This document shows, piece after piece, positions 34,761 to 45,544 of a stretch of DNA of 64,000 nt. This DNA is from Macrothele yani (lineage: Eukaryota; Arthropoda; Arachnida; Araneae; Macrothelidae): the NCBI GenBank assembly GCA_039090855.1, contig CM077011.1, positions 28,797,001 through 28,861,000 of the forward strand, in the 5' to 3' direction. Below the pieces are notes generated by a model. It was not told the DNA's origin, did not search any database, and saw only the letters and a program-made list of their open reading frames with translations. A program made the position numbers and the translations under genes. The number at the start of each line of letters is the position of its first letter. Positions within the stretch are counted from its first letter, which is position 1.

Positions 34761-36119
34761 GAGGATTGGAACACCGCTACAATGATCCTGCTACATAAGA
34801 AAGGTGACATTGAGGATCTCGGAAACTACAGACCTATCAGCCTCCTATCAGTAGTTTATAAAATCTTCACTAGAGTTCTTTCACACCGCTTGAAGGTAAC
34901 ACTGGACATGGCTCAACCGAGAGAACAAGCTGGATTCAGGAGTGGCTACAGCACAATAGATCATATCCATGTACTGAGAGAACTAATTGAAAGAGCGAGG
35001 GAATATGAACTTCCATTGTGCATGGCTTTTATCGATTATGAAAAAGCCTTTGATTCGGTGAAACCATCAGCAGTTACAATGGCTCTGAAAACCTGCGGTA
35101 TTGAAGATGCATACATTAATATTATTAATAACATCTATGAAAATGCAAGTGCAAAGATTAGGCTGTTTGAAAATACAACACACATAAAAATTGGAAAGGG
35201 AGTGAGACAAGGTGACACCATATCTCCGAAGCTCTTTAATGCCACATTGGAGGGTGTTTTTCAGTCACTGAGCTGGAAAAACAAGGGGATAAAGATTAAT
35301 GGAGATTATCTAACCCACCTTCGTTTTGCTGATGACGTAGTCATTTTTGCAACTAGCCCATCAGAGCTGCAAAGTATGATCCAGGAACTTGCTGACAAGA
35401 GCAAAGAAGTTGGATTAAAAATGAACTTTCAGAAGACAAAAGTGATGTTCAATGCTTTTACAAGAAATGAAGATTTATCGATTGATGGAGAAAAGCTGAA
35501 GATAACAGACACGTACGTTTATCTTGGACAGCAGATATCAAGTGAGGGTCACATTGATGAAGAAATTAATCGGCGTACAAAACTTGCCTGGAGAGCTTTT
35601 GGAAGAAACAGCATAATTTTCAAGAGCAATATGCCATTATGTCTTAAAAGAAAAGTGTTTGATCAATGCATCCTTCCAGTGCTTACGTATGGTGCAGAGA
35701 CGCGGACCTTAACTGAAAGAGACATACAAAGGCTGCAGACAACTCAAAGTAGCATGGAGAGGTGCATACTTGGTGTAACCAGGAGAGATAAGAAGAGGAA
35801 CTCGTGGATCCGAAAAATGACAAGAGTGGAAGACATCATGATCAGAGTTAAATCCCTGAAATGGCAATGGGCTGGACATACTGCCAGAAGGACAGATCAT
35901 CGATGGACAGCCGAAATTTTAGATTGGATTCCAAGGGACAGGAAAAGACCCAGAAGAAGACCACATGGGAGATGGGTGGATGAAATTCGAAAGTATGCAG
36001 GGGTGACATGGAGGAGACTGGCACAAGACAGAAAGTTGTGGAGGAAACTTGGGGAGACCTTTGTCCAGCAGTGGATTGATAATGGTTGACAATGATGATG
36101 ATGATGATGATGATATATA
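34757..36119 (+). mobile_element. RTE-type LINE fragment, reverse-transcriptase half
   Basis: This 5'-truncated copy begins in the reverse transcriptase (MILLHKKGDIEDLGNYRPIS) and stays open for 435 codons to TGA 36089, followed by an ATG-rich (GAT)n tail and a short TA run. It is about 90% or more like the copy at 36125-39330 by eye. Confidence 0.92.
34782..36089 (+). CDS. RTE LINE reverse transcriptase, 5'-truncated but open
   Basis: The frame carries RT motifs in order: YRPISLLSVVYKIFTRVL (about residues 16-33), QAGFRSGYSTIDH, AFIDYEKAFDSV (catalytic Asp), GVRQGDTISPKLFN, LRFADDVVIF (FADD catalytic pair), GLKMNFQKTKVM and VYLGQQIS. The C-terminal part has W-rich AGHTARRTDHRWTAEILDWI and the ending FVQQWIDNG. 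The endonuclease domain is missing, and the translation start is simply the first usable codon after the truncation. It could not retrotranspose on its own. Confidence 0.85.
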   Translation: MILLHKKGDIEDLGNYRPISLLSVVYKIFTRVLSHRLKVTLDMAQPREQAGFRSGYSTIDHIHVLRELIERAREYELPLCMAFIDYEKAFDSVKPSAVTMALKTCGIEDAYINIINNIYENASAKIRLFENTTHIKIGKGVRQGDTISPKLFNATLEGVFQSLSWKNKGIKINGDYLTHLRFADDVVIFATSPSELQSMIQELADKSKEVGLKMNFQKTKVMFNAFTRNEDLSIDGEKLKITDTYVYLGQQISSEGHIDEEINRRTKLAWRAFGRNSIIFKSNMPLCLKRKVFDQCILPVLTYGAETRTLTERDIQRLQTTQSSMERCILGVTRRDKKRNSWIRKMTRVEDIMIRVKSLKWQWAGHTARRTDHRWTAEILDWIPRDRKRPRRRPHGRWVDEIRKYAGVTWRRLAQDRKLWRKLGETFVQQWIDNG

Positions 36120-36124
36120 TATAT

Positions 36125-39100
36125 AAGGGATGTAAGGTCAGGTGATGCGTAACATGACAGCCTCTCCTTGACAAATGTCAACCCCGCCTTCTCGTGGTAC
36201 ATCCTGTTCCCACTAAAGGGGCTCTGACGACCGCCAATAGCGGTATAACTATACCATCGGGATTAGAGGAAATGCTATCCCACACTCACCAACCCGCTTG
36301 GCCAGCGTGGGGAGTTATGGCCAAACCCCTCCAAAATGACTCCACAACTTAAATCTTGGCCCTCAGTCTCCAGGCAGCTGGAATGTACCTGGCCAAGGCA
36401 GCGGCCAGTGCGACATGAAGGCAGAGGGTGCTAAGAATCCCCGAAGGACCGGACTAGGCTGCCATCTGATGCTGACCTTGGCTACGTATAACGGACGCTC
36501 CCTATCTTCTGATTCAAGGCTTCTTGAATTGGAAGAGGAACTACAAAGGATCAAGTGGGACATCGTCGGGCTAAGTGAGGTAAGGAGAAAAGGAGAATAT
36601 CTCATTGAACTGAAAAGTGGACATCTCTTCTACTATCGTGGGACAGATACTGGCAGAACTAGTGGTGTTGGATTTATAATAAACAAGAAACTGAAGGATA
36701 AAGAAACTGAAGGAGAAGTTGAACGTGCCTCTGACAGAGTTGCACGACTCGTTATCCAACTCTCGAGAAGATACCAGGCTCAGATTATTTAAACTTATGC
36801 ACCCACCACAAGTCATGCTGAAGAAGAAATTGAAGAATTTTATGAGGAAATTCGTGATCTAAATAATAAAGGTAAGCAGCACTTGAAAATAATTATGGGA
36901 GATTTCAATGCAAAAATAGGGCAACGGCAACAGAATGAAACTTCAGTAGGTAAATTCGGTCACGGCAACAGAAACCAGCATGGAAATACTCTCGTAGAGT
37001 TTGCAGAGGCAGAAGGGTTTTTCATCTTGAACTCCTTCTTCAAGAAAAAGCCACACAGGAAATGGACATGGAGACATCCAAATGGGACGACAAGTGAAAT
37101 TGATTTTATTATGTGTAACAAAAAATTCGTCATAGAAGACTGCAGTGTGCTAAACAAGTTCAACACAGGCAGTGACCATAGATTGGTGAGATGTAAGATG
37201 CACCTCAACACTAAACCCGAACGTAGCAAGCTCATAAGACAAACAAAATGTATTGACATAACCAACTTTAAAAAACACCATATTACCTTCAAATTGGAAC
37301 TGAAGAACAGATTCTCTGCTTTAGAAGCCCTAACATCGGAAGAAGTGGATATTTCTGAAGTTAACAGAAAAGTAACCAAAGCTCTTATGGAAACAGCAAC
37401 AAAATTAGCTGGGTCTAAGAACAAATTGCATGTGAACAAGTTATCAGGAGAAACCAAAATGTTGATGCAAAAAAGAAGAGAGATGAAGACAACTAAAGAA
37501 GATGTGACTTCCAAAGTGTAATATATAGAGCTATGCAAGACAGTACGAAAAAGTATCACTGAAGACGTAAGGAAATTCAACTGTGAACTAGTAAGGAAAG
37601 CAATTGAAAGCAACCAAAGCCTAAAGATAGCAAAGGGACATCTCAGTAAGGGAAGAAAACAGATTATGGCACTGAGAAAAGAAGATGGTTGTGTAACAAG
37701 AAATAGAGGCGAAATTTTGACAAGAGTGAAAGATTTCTACTCCAAATTATATGAAAGGGATGATACATGTACTCCAGGCATCATGAAAGGTACCAGAGTT
37801 CTTCCAGTCCTTCCAGCAGAAGTTGCACATGCAATCAAGAACATGAAGCGGAGAAAAGCTCCAGGAGAAGATGGAATTACTGTAGACATCATACAAGAAG
37901 CAAGTGGAGAAATCGAAAGAGTACTCGCCCAAATTTTCACTCGATGCCTTAATGAAGAGAAGATTCCTGAGGATTGGAACAACGCTACAATGATCTTGCT
38001 ACATAAAAAAGGTGACATTGAGGATCTCAGGAACTACAGACCTATCAGCCTCCTATCAGTGGTTTATAAAATCTTCACTAAAGTTCTTTCACACCGCTTG
38101 AAGGTAACAGTGGACATGGCTTAACCGAGAGAACAAGCTGGATTCAGGAGTGGCTACAGCACAATAGATCATATCCACGTACTGAGAGAACTAATTGAAA
38201 GAGCGAGGGAATATGAACTTCCATTGTGCATGGCTTTTATCGATTATGAAAAAGCCTTTGATTCGGTGAAACCATCAGCAGTTGCAATGGCTCTGAAATT
38301 CTGCGGTATTGAAGATGCATACATTAATATTATTAATAACATCTATGAAAATGCAAGTGCAAAGATTCTGCTATTTGAAAATACAACACACATAAAAATT
38401 GGAAAAGGAGTGAGACAAGGGGACACCATATCTCCGAAGCTCTTTAATGCCACATTGGAAAATGTCTTTCAATCACTGAACTGGGAAAACAAAGGGATAA
38501 AGATTAATGGAGATTATCTAACCCACCTTCGTTTTGCTGATGACATAGTCATTTTTGCAACTACCCCATCAGAGCTACAGAGTATGATGCAGGAACTTGC
38601 TGACAAGAGTAAAGAAGTGGGATTAAAAATGAACTTTCAGAAGACAAAAGTGATGTTCAATGCTTTTACAAGAAATGAAGATTTATCGATTGATGGAGAA
38701 AAGCTGGAGATAACAGACACGTACGTTTATCTTGGACAGCAGATATCTAGTGAGGGTCACATTGGTGAAGAAATTAATCGGCGTACAAAACTTGCCTGGA
38801 GAGCTTTTGGAAGAAACAGCATAATTTTCAAGAGCAATATGCCATTATGTCCTAAAAGAAAAGTGTTTGATCAATGCATCCTTCCAGTGCTTACGTATGG
38901 TGCAGAGACGTGGACCTTAGCTAAAAGAGACATACAAAGGCTGCAGACAACTCAAAGTAGCATGGAGAGGTGCATACTTGGTGTCATCAGGAGAGATAAG
39001 AAGAGGAACACTTGGATCCGAAAATTGACAAGAGTGGAAGACATCATGATCAGAGTTAAATCCCTGAAATGGCAATGGGCTGGACATACTGCCAGAAGAA

Positions 39101-39330
39101 CAGACCATCGATGGACAGCCGAAATTTTAGATTGGATTCCAAGGGACAGGAAAAGACCCAGAAGAAGACCACATGGAAGATGGGTGGATGAAATTCGAAA
39201 GTATGCAGGAGTGACATGGAGGAGACTGGCACAAGACAGACTGCTGTTGTGGAGGAAACTTGGGGAGACCTTCGTCCAGCAGTGGATTGATAATGGCTGA
39301 CAATGCTGATGATGATGATGATATATAATG
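36125..39330 (+). mobile_element. Near full-length RTE-type LINE
   Basis: The element is about 3.2 kb, the usual RTE size: a leader of about 290 bp with a GC-rich segment (36125-36414), one long ORF with endonuclease and reverse transcriptase, and a 3' tail of GATGATGATGATGATATATA. I did not find an unambiguous target duplication. Three in-frame stops interrupt the ORF. Confidence 0.88.
36415..39300 (+). pseudogene. RTE LINE endonuclease/reverse transcriptase, three nonsense codons
   Basis: One frame, with no frameshift, runs from ATG 36415 to TGA 39298-39300 (about 962 codons). The apurinic endonuclease-like domain shows LATYNGRSL, VGLSEVRRKGEY (catalytic Glu), GDFNAKIG and SDHRLVRCK. The reverse transcriptase has YRPISLLS, AFIDYEKAFDSV, GVRQGDTISPKLFN and LRFADDIVIF. 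Stops are TAA at 36790-36792 (where QTYAPTT is expected), TAA at 37519-37521 and TAA at 38122-38124 (CAA in the sister copy). The absence of indels in 2.9 kb suggests it was lost recently. Confidence 0.9.
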
Positions 39331-39338
39331 GGTAATTA

Positions 39339-39640
39339 TACACTAAAGTGCCAAACGCCATGGGATAGCAGTATGCTAATTTTTAATTGGCGTTGCCATC
39401 GTATAAAGGCTTCGACGCACTCCATGATTTTTATCAGTTGCGAGGTATAATCTCGACAGTCCGGTTGAACAACCGCCAGTAGGATTATGGCAAGCCAACG
39501 TGAATTATCTGAGTTTGAACGAGGCATGGTGGTGGGAGCCAGAAAGATGGGACATTAAATTTCCGAAGTTGTGCGAACATTCAGCATTTATCGATCCACG
39601 ATGTCACGTGTGATCCACGGTGTCACGTGTGATCAGAGCC
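39339..39640 (+). mobile_element. Tc1-like 5' end fragment
   Basis: A terminal-repeat-like ACACTAAAGTGCC is followed by ATG 39487 and MASQRELSEFERGMVVGARK MGH, then a stop, then ISEVVRTFSIYRSTMSRVIH, which is the helix-turn-helix of a Tc1 transposase. The rest of the element is missing. Confidence 0.65.
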
Positions 39641-40692
39641 CCATAATACCACAGTAGTGTCATTATGGGGTTCTGGCGCAGTGTTTTCCCATAGATGTAT
39701 TGTTAATTTTTGGTGGCACCTCATTGGGTTATTTACGATAATTGCAATGAATTTTTGATGTGGGAAGGTATGAATTGTGAAAATGTGATCTTGAAGTTGG
39801 ATTTAGGGGGTTATTGGAATTCGTTGAATTTCTGGGTTGTATGATGTAGTTGGGTTTTATTAAAAATGTTATGAAAAAATCAACATTACGTTTATAACAA
39901 ACTTACGTAATATAGAAACTTAGGATTAAACGAATATTTTTCTGACAATATCAAGTTTCAGTATTTATTGATAACCAGTCCTTTCACTGATTGTAAGCAC
40001 AGGCTTTCATTCGTGAACATTCACCTTTCCAACGCGCTGCACAGTCTTTCGTAAACTGATTATATAAATGGACAGTTCAAAATTTGCAGATCGATTACAG
40101 CTATGATCCTTTATAGCATTCCAGTGGACTAGTAGGCAAAGCATTGACTTATGAATAAGTTATGTCTTGTTCCTTTGCAATGATAAAAGCTGACCTGTAC
40201 TGTCAGTAGCTGGAAAGAAGAACTGAAACCTAAGAGTCCAGTCCAAAGGCGTCATTTTGAAACAGAAGACCCTCACACTGCTTTACCACTCAGATGGATA
40301 GGAAGTTATTGTAATGCAATGCAGATTTACCACTTCTTCGATTTCTTTAGAACAACTTCGCTGGAAAAACTTTCAGTGAAGATGTCAAAACTGCATTACA
40401 ATAGTTTTTGACACTAGAAACGGAGTTCTGCTTCTTTGGTTAAAGTGTGTTTTCAATGAAACTTATAGACTTGGAAACTACACTAACGAGCTGAGATAAA
40501 AATGTATCATAAAAATCCTTAGAAACTTGTACCGCTTCATAGCGTTATATACGTAAAAACGAGAATAAATAAATATCATTATGACACTAGCAAGTACTTA
40601 GTCAAATATTTGTCAAGATAAATTTTAAAAAATTACGTTTGACTACAATTCTTTAGAAAAAAATCATTTGTTATAAGTAAGATTCTCTTAAC
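39641..40692. other. Intron sequence, no gene seen
   Basis: AT-rich; the only notable point is TTTATT at 39963, which would be a polyadenylation signal for a minus-strand transcript, 730 bp beyond the antisense exon. Confidence 0.4.
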
Positions 40693-40955
40693 CTATATTC
40701 TTGACGATGAATCATCATCATTATAAGCCATGGCATTGGACATATAATCGGGATTTGGTTTCATAAAGTCTCTGCCAATACCAGGAGGAGGACCAACGAG
40801 ATCAAATTTTGCGTCCTGAGGAATTGATTGAAAAGATTTTGGATCAGCTAACATGCTACCTCCGTTAGAAAATGGATTTAAATCCCCATGTCCAACAAAT
40901 GGAAGTAACCCCTTTCCATCAGGTGATGACTCTAGTTGGGACAGGTAACTCATCT
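40693..40955 (-). CDS. Possible terminal exon of an unrecognised antisense gene
   Basis: On the minus strand, a pyrimidine-rich stretch ending GTGCGTTCAG is followed by 87 codons and a stop (TGACGA... on the plus side at 40693). The peptide begins MSYLSQLESSPDGKGLLPFV, has GDLNPFSNGG and VGPPPGIGRDFMKPNPDYMS in the middle, and ends AYNDDDSSSRI. It is a low-complexity-free, Pro/Ser/Asp-rich, soluble-looking sequence resembling a conserved protein tail rather than a transposase. The same frame is open upstream to 41016. The overlapping plus-strand frame looks like a shadow. It sits inside the 13-kb TRPC intron in opposite orientation. I do not recognise the family. Confidence 0.4.
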
Positions 40956-41502
40956 GAACGCACAACAAAACGCCCGTTTGAGATATCCCTCTATTTTGAG
41001 GGGTTTGTGAAGGCAATCAAACAGTGCAGTAGTCCGCTTTTGCACACACCCAGTGGTTAAAAATAACTTGGTTAGAGGGGACGTGACATCTTTCGTGGGC
41101 CTGGTCACCCTTAAAAGAACCAATGATTAAAATGGTTTTATCGCAGCACCAGTGGTTAAAAAAATGTTATTTCTCAAAACGACCTCATCGAATGTAACAA
41201 ACAAACAAACTTGGTCTCCAAAATGGCACAGGACACGCAAAAAAAAAAAAGGGGGGATCTCGCTGAGAAAAACTATGCTAATGACGATGATATGAAACGT
41301 TGCATTCTTCAACTTAAGCTCGCCAGATTTCTATTGCTATGAGACATTTCAACTCGTAGATCGGTGGAACAAGGTTCCGATAGCGACTACCTGGACAATT
41401 AGGTTAAGGGTTTTGTACAATTTTTTTAAGCTTGATATACATGCTTATCTATTTTCGGGATACAGCCTGATAGTTGCATGAAATATACATCGCTACATTC
41501 TT

Positions 41503-41697
41503 TTTTAGTTGTCTGTAGCCTTTGCATGTCTTTTTAGTTAAGTCTCTGCACCATATGTAAAAATTAGAAAGATGCATTGATTAATCATTTTTCTTTTCTG
41601 ACATAATGGCATATTGCTCTTAACATTTGCAATTTCTTCCAAAAAGCCCTCCGACCAAGTTTTATACGCCGATTAATTTCCTCATCAATGTGACTCT
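41503..41697 (-). repeat. Old RTE LINE fragment
   Basis: GTTGTCTGTAGCCTTTGCAT, GATGCATTGATTAATCATTT and TTTTATACGCCGATTAATTT align with 33925-34125, the minus-strand RTE copy, with many changes. It shows that RTE activity here is not only recent. Confidence 0.75.
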
Positions 41698-42335
41698 TTT
41701 TTAAATCATTGGTTTGTTTTTAAAAAACGACCTTTGCTCATTTTTTTTATCAGTTTTTGAAGAACATTGCAAATGTGATTTGAAAAATGAAATTCTCTTC
41801 TATCTGTTCTGTTTCTTTAACTTTTTTTCTCATGCCCGACTTTATTGAAAGCCGAATATGAAGGATTAATACAGAATTGGAAAGGTTTTATGAATATTTT
41901 CCCTATGTCACTTTTACACAACCTTTACACTCTTTTATAACATTTACTCATTTAATAATTTAAATTTTATAGATACCACTTATTTATTTAGATAAAGGCA
42001 ACATAAATAATTAGAAATATAAGGTTCCAGGTTAAAGAGTAAAGCCATGGAGAATACAAACTAAAATTCATTACTCATCCATTACGAGATCCAAGTTTCT
42101 ATGGATCCAATGAAAATTTACATAAAATTTGTAATAATTATTTTAGACTGTTCAGCCATACAGATCTTTCACGTCAACTTTGAGGGGAGGGAGCCTGGCC
42201 AGCAAGAACCACCCGGAGCAGGTTTTGTACAATCAATTTAGAATCACACCTTTAGGGAACACTAAAACGAATTCTATAGTGAAGTGATTCTTTAAAAAAA
42301 GGAAAAAAATAAAAATGAATTCAATGTTTACAGTA

Positions 42336-42640
42336 CAGCTTGTGTTTGCAGCAAATTCAATGAGGGTGAAACACGTAGAAACCTGTGCGTTTGCTTGAAG
42401 GAACACAAACGTGCTATAAGGTATCAAAATATCACAAAATCCGCTCTAGCGGAACATTCAACCAGTTACAAACCATGTTAAATGGGAAGATGCGAAATTA
42501 ATTTTTCTTCTTTCTTTCCTCATCTCCTCATAACAAAGTCATTGGAGACATGCAGAAACAAAAATCTGGTTTCAAACAGAGATTTAGGCCCAGCTGCAAA
42601 CATTCTGAACTTCTGGGAGCCTGTTCTTGGACGATGAATG
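42336..42640 (+). pseudogene. Penelope-like GIY-YIG endonuclease remnant
   Basis: The frame reads ETRRNLCVCLKEHKRAIRYQ then NITKSALAEHSTSYKPC and a stop. RxxLKEHKRAIR and SALAEH are typical of the Penelope-type GIY-YIG domain. The preceding YIG strand is degraded, and no reverse transcriptase is present. This copy differs from the remnant at 20226, so it is a separate lineage. Confidence 0.65.
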
Positions 42641-42720
42641 AACGCACGTGACTCAAATTAATTACGAGTCTATTTCTACTGTTTCCTTTTCTAAAACTGC
42701 TGTTTCGTTAACAGAACATA

Positions 42721-43946
42721 CACCGATGAGCAATTAAATTACGACCACCCAACAACCTAGAAAAATGAGAGTACCTGGAGACCGAACGGTGGCGCAAGTG
42801 AAGTTCACAGAGCAGTATATATACAACCCGAGGGGCGGCTTTCGGTTAGTAGAGTATTCGGAGTCGGAAGGGGAAAAGCTGCAGATTTATCGCAGTTTGA
42901 TAAAAGACAAATTGTGATGGCACGGCGCCCTCAGAACTACGATCTCGGAAACGGCGCTGCTTGTGGGTTGTTCACGTGTCGCTGTAGTGCGTACGTATCC
43001 TATGTGGTGCACAGATGTCCAAACGACGAACCGTCCAGCCGTGTGTCGTCCGCAGCTCATTGATGCCAGAGGGGGAGCGGAGACTGCCGCGCATTGTTCA
43101 CAGCGACGGCAGTGTTACAATGCGGCAAATCACCCGCAGCTACAACAGTAGTGATCAGGGTAATATGTTGCAGCACACAGTTCCTCGTAGCCTTATGCGC
43201 ATGAGCCTGCGTAGCCGAAGATCCAGCAGAGTCCCCATGCTCACTGCACCTCGTCGCCAAAAACGCATGAAATGGGCCCAAGATCATCGAGATCGGACAG
43301 AGGATGAGTGGAAGAAAGTGGTCTGGTCTGACGAATCCAGATTAATGGTGCATCACGTAGACGGCCGACCGCGGATACGCCGATTACCAACGGAGGCTAT
43401 GGCACCTGGATGCACTGTTGGGCGGAAACAGGCCGGAGGCGCGGTGCTATCTGTGGGCGATGTTTTATTGGGACACTTTTGGCCCCATTATCCCAGTAAC
43501 GCAATCCCAGACAGCTGTCAGGTATTTGAACATCGTTGCTGTCCAAGTTCACCCATTCATGGGAACTGTGTTCCCTGCTGGTGATGGCCATTACCAACAG
43601 GATATTGCACCATACCACACTGCCAGAATGGTCAAGAAGTGGTTCGAGAAACATTTTGTTGATTTTCTGTTAACGCCGTGGCACTAAAATTCACCTTACA
43701 TGAACCCAATCGAACATTTGTGGTTCGACTTGGAAAAGCGGGTTCGCGCTAAATCATCACCACCCCGAAATGTACGGGAACTGGAGGACCTGCTGTTGAT
43801 CTTATGATACCAGATAAGCAGATACCCCAGGATACCTATCGGCACGTCATCGAATCGATGCCTCGCCGAGTGGCCGCTGTTTTCGTGGCTAAATGGGGTC
43901 CTACACTTTATTAGGTAGGTGGTCATAATTTAGGGGTTCATCGGTG
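42721..43946 (+). mobile_element. Tc1-like transposon
   Basis: The left end CACCGATGAGCAATTAAATT and the right end (TTAGGGGTTCATCGGTG) are inverted and flanked by TA. It is 1226 bp long and related to the minus-strand element at 47568-48777. Confidence 0.9.
42917..43915 (+). pseudogene. Tc1-like transposase pseudogene
   Basis: Blocks in order are MARRPQNYDLGNGAA (start), EGERRLPRIVHSDGSVTMRQ, RRQKRMKWAQDHRDRTEDEW, KVVWSDESRLMVHHVDG (first Asp), GHYQQDIAPYHTARMVKKW (second Asp) and NSPYMNPIEHLWFDLEKRV (Glu). Frame shifts lie near 43010 and 43510, and a stop precedes NSPYMNPIE. All three catalytic acids are still readable. Confidence 0.85.
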
Positions 43947-44160
43947 TATTGTTGGACTTGCGATGAAGACATAACTTTAGTTAGGTCGAAGGACATTCAG
44001 ATTGTAATTTTGTAAGTTCTTTTACTTTACGGATGATCTTTTGTGTGTAAAAATAAAAAAAAAACTCGTCGTTTTCAACCAGCATCATTACTTGAAATTC
44101 TTTTAGATGTACAACAATTTTTTTTAAAAGAAACTAAGTCATTGGTTGATATCCTTTCAG

Positions 44161-44373
44161 AGGTTGATGGTTCAGCTGATCCGAAGGTATCTACATTCTA
44201 CCGAAATTGGCGAAACATCTACGAAAGTGTCAGGCACTTCAGGTGAATTGAAGGACAGACTGAGGACTGATATCATTTCTGAGATTCAGCGATCAATACG
44301 ATCCCCTTCCAGACGATTCTCGGAATGCACGTGGAATCAAGACAAAAAAGAATCAACCCTACCTGAAAGCTAA
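44161..44373 (+). CDS. TRPC-family channel gene, likely last exon
   Basis: The exon starts after TATCCTTTCAG and reads RLMVQLIRRYLHSTEIGETS, then ELKDRLRTDIISEIQRSIRS, ending at TAA 44371-44373 (71 codons including the stop). It corresponds to the conserved C-terminal helix of TRPC channels (LVxRYL followed by a helical ELxxDLSxFRxEI segment), the region that binds calmodulin and IP3-receptor in characterised members. I take the first in-frame stop as the end of the protein. That gives a shorter tail than Drosophila TRP or TRPL, with no obvious PDZ-binding ending (last residues LPES). A GT at 44243 could be a donor, but using it would remove the conserved helix. No AATAAA is close behind the stop. 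Confidence 0.75.
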   Translation, partial: RLMVQLIRRYLHSTEIGETSTKVSGTSGELKDRLRTDIISEIQRSIRSPSRRFSECTWNQDKKESTLPES

Positions 44374-45544
44374 ATATGTTACATTTTGTTTATGACATGG
44401 TTACTTTCTGGTCTGATCTTCTCAAATACACCACGCATTTGTATTAATCCACCACGATTTTATATTAACAGTTGCTAACACGTGGAAATAATTACTACGC
44501 TTTGTATTTCCTAATTCCTAATATTCGGAATGCAGCCTACACCGTGTTCAGTGGAAATTCTAGTCTTTTTAAGGGCGAGAGGTCTAAAATACAGGCTACT
44601 GCTAGGCCTTGTACCGAATTTCTTTTCGGCTGACGGTTATTGTTCTTTTCTTTCCCTGGAGTCCGTGATCTTAAGTTAGGGACGGGCCCCGCAGGACGCA
44701 CACGACATAAAGGCAGACAGCAGCAAGAACGAACGTCTGCGTATCTCAGTTGGTAGAGTTACTTGTTCCGGAATAAGTGGATTCGGGTTCGATTCCCGGA
44801 GTGGACCAAAAATGACGGCGAAATTGACTTCGTCATAAACTGGTGAGCTCTCAAATTGGTCCATACCAGAAGATCGTGTTTTACCAAAACACGGCTCTCG
44901 GAACTAGCCAGAAACGGAAATTCTATACATCACTAATGCAAGTATAAACCCTTCCAGTGGTACGTTCTTATTTTAACGACGATTCGATGCGACATCGCAC
45001 AGTTGGTCCCAGCTTAACGGTAGGTGTCTACAATGCCAAGAGGAATTAAGTACTAACGAGCTTCTATCTCTTTCTTCGTTCGCATGATTAACATTGCGAT
45101 TTTCCGATGCCAAGCCTGTACTTATCTAAAGAGCATCAAGCTCCTACTGTTTTTCTACAAAGGAATCCCCTTTCCGTGTTTTTATCAAAATAGCAAATAT
45201 GAAATGCTAATTATAACTGTCCGTGGATGTCCATTGCTTATTCATGTTATGTACATCTTTACATTTGGATAATTTAAATAGTTATTTAATTTGTGGGTAG
45301 CAAGTAAGAACAGGTAGCAACATCTCACAGGTAGCAAGCAAGAACTGCAATTTATAATCCCAGTATTTTTAAAATTACTTACTTGCTACAGGAAGGCAAG
45401 GAAAAAAATTAGAAAGAAGAAAATCTGAATATGCTTAGCAAAACTGAAATGATGTTCCATATTGTGACTGCAAGCGTGTCCCTTATTCCTTTTGAAAAAC
45501 ACATTCATATGTTTCTTCATGGCCCAGAGAGAAAGATTTTCTCA
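44374..45544. other. 3' flank of the first TRPC gene
   Basis: Apart from the chimeric SINE at 44650-44842, no gene is seen; the 3' untranslated region must lie here but its end cannot be placed. Confidence 0.4.
44650..44842 (+). repeat. Chimeric SINE: family-2 tail piece joined to family 1
   Basis: TTTCCCTGGAGTCCGTGATC and AAGTTAGGGACGGGCC (44655-44690) match the family-2 body. It passes straight into family 1 (GGACGCACACGACATAAAGG, A box TATCTCAGTTGG, B box GGTTCGATTCC, tail AAATTGACTTCGTCAT). Confidence 0.65.

Noticed and set aside
34226..34810. Minus-strand ORF starting with a Tyr/Ile repeat
   Set aside because: The N-terminal part is translated (TA)n microsatellite; only the RT fragment from 34683 leftward is real.
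33570..36119. Twin-priming inversion of one LINE insertion
   Set aside because: Both pieces contain the same RT region and each has its own 3' end, which twin priming does not produce.
36415..39300. In-frame TAA codons in the LINE as a sign of a variant genetic code reading TAA as Gln
   Set aside because: The TRPC exon at 44161 ends naturally at TAA, and TAG and TGA also interrupt other transposase frames; simple decay explains all.
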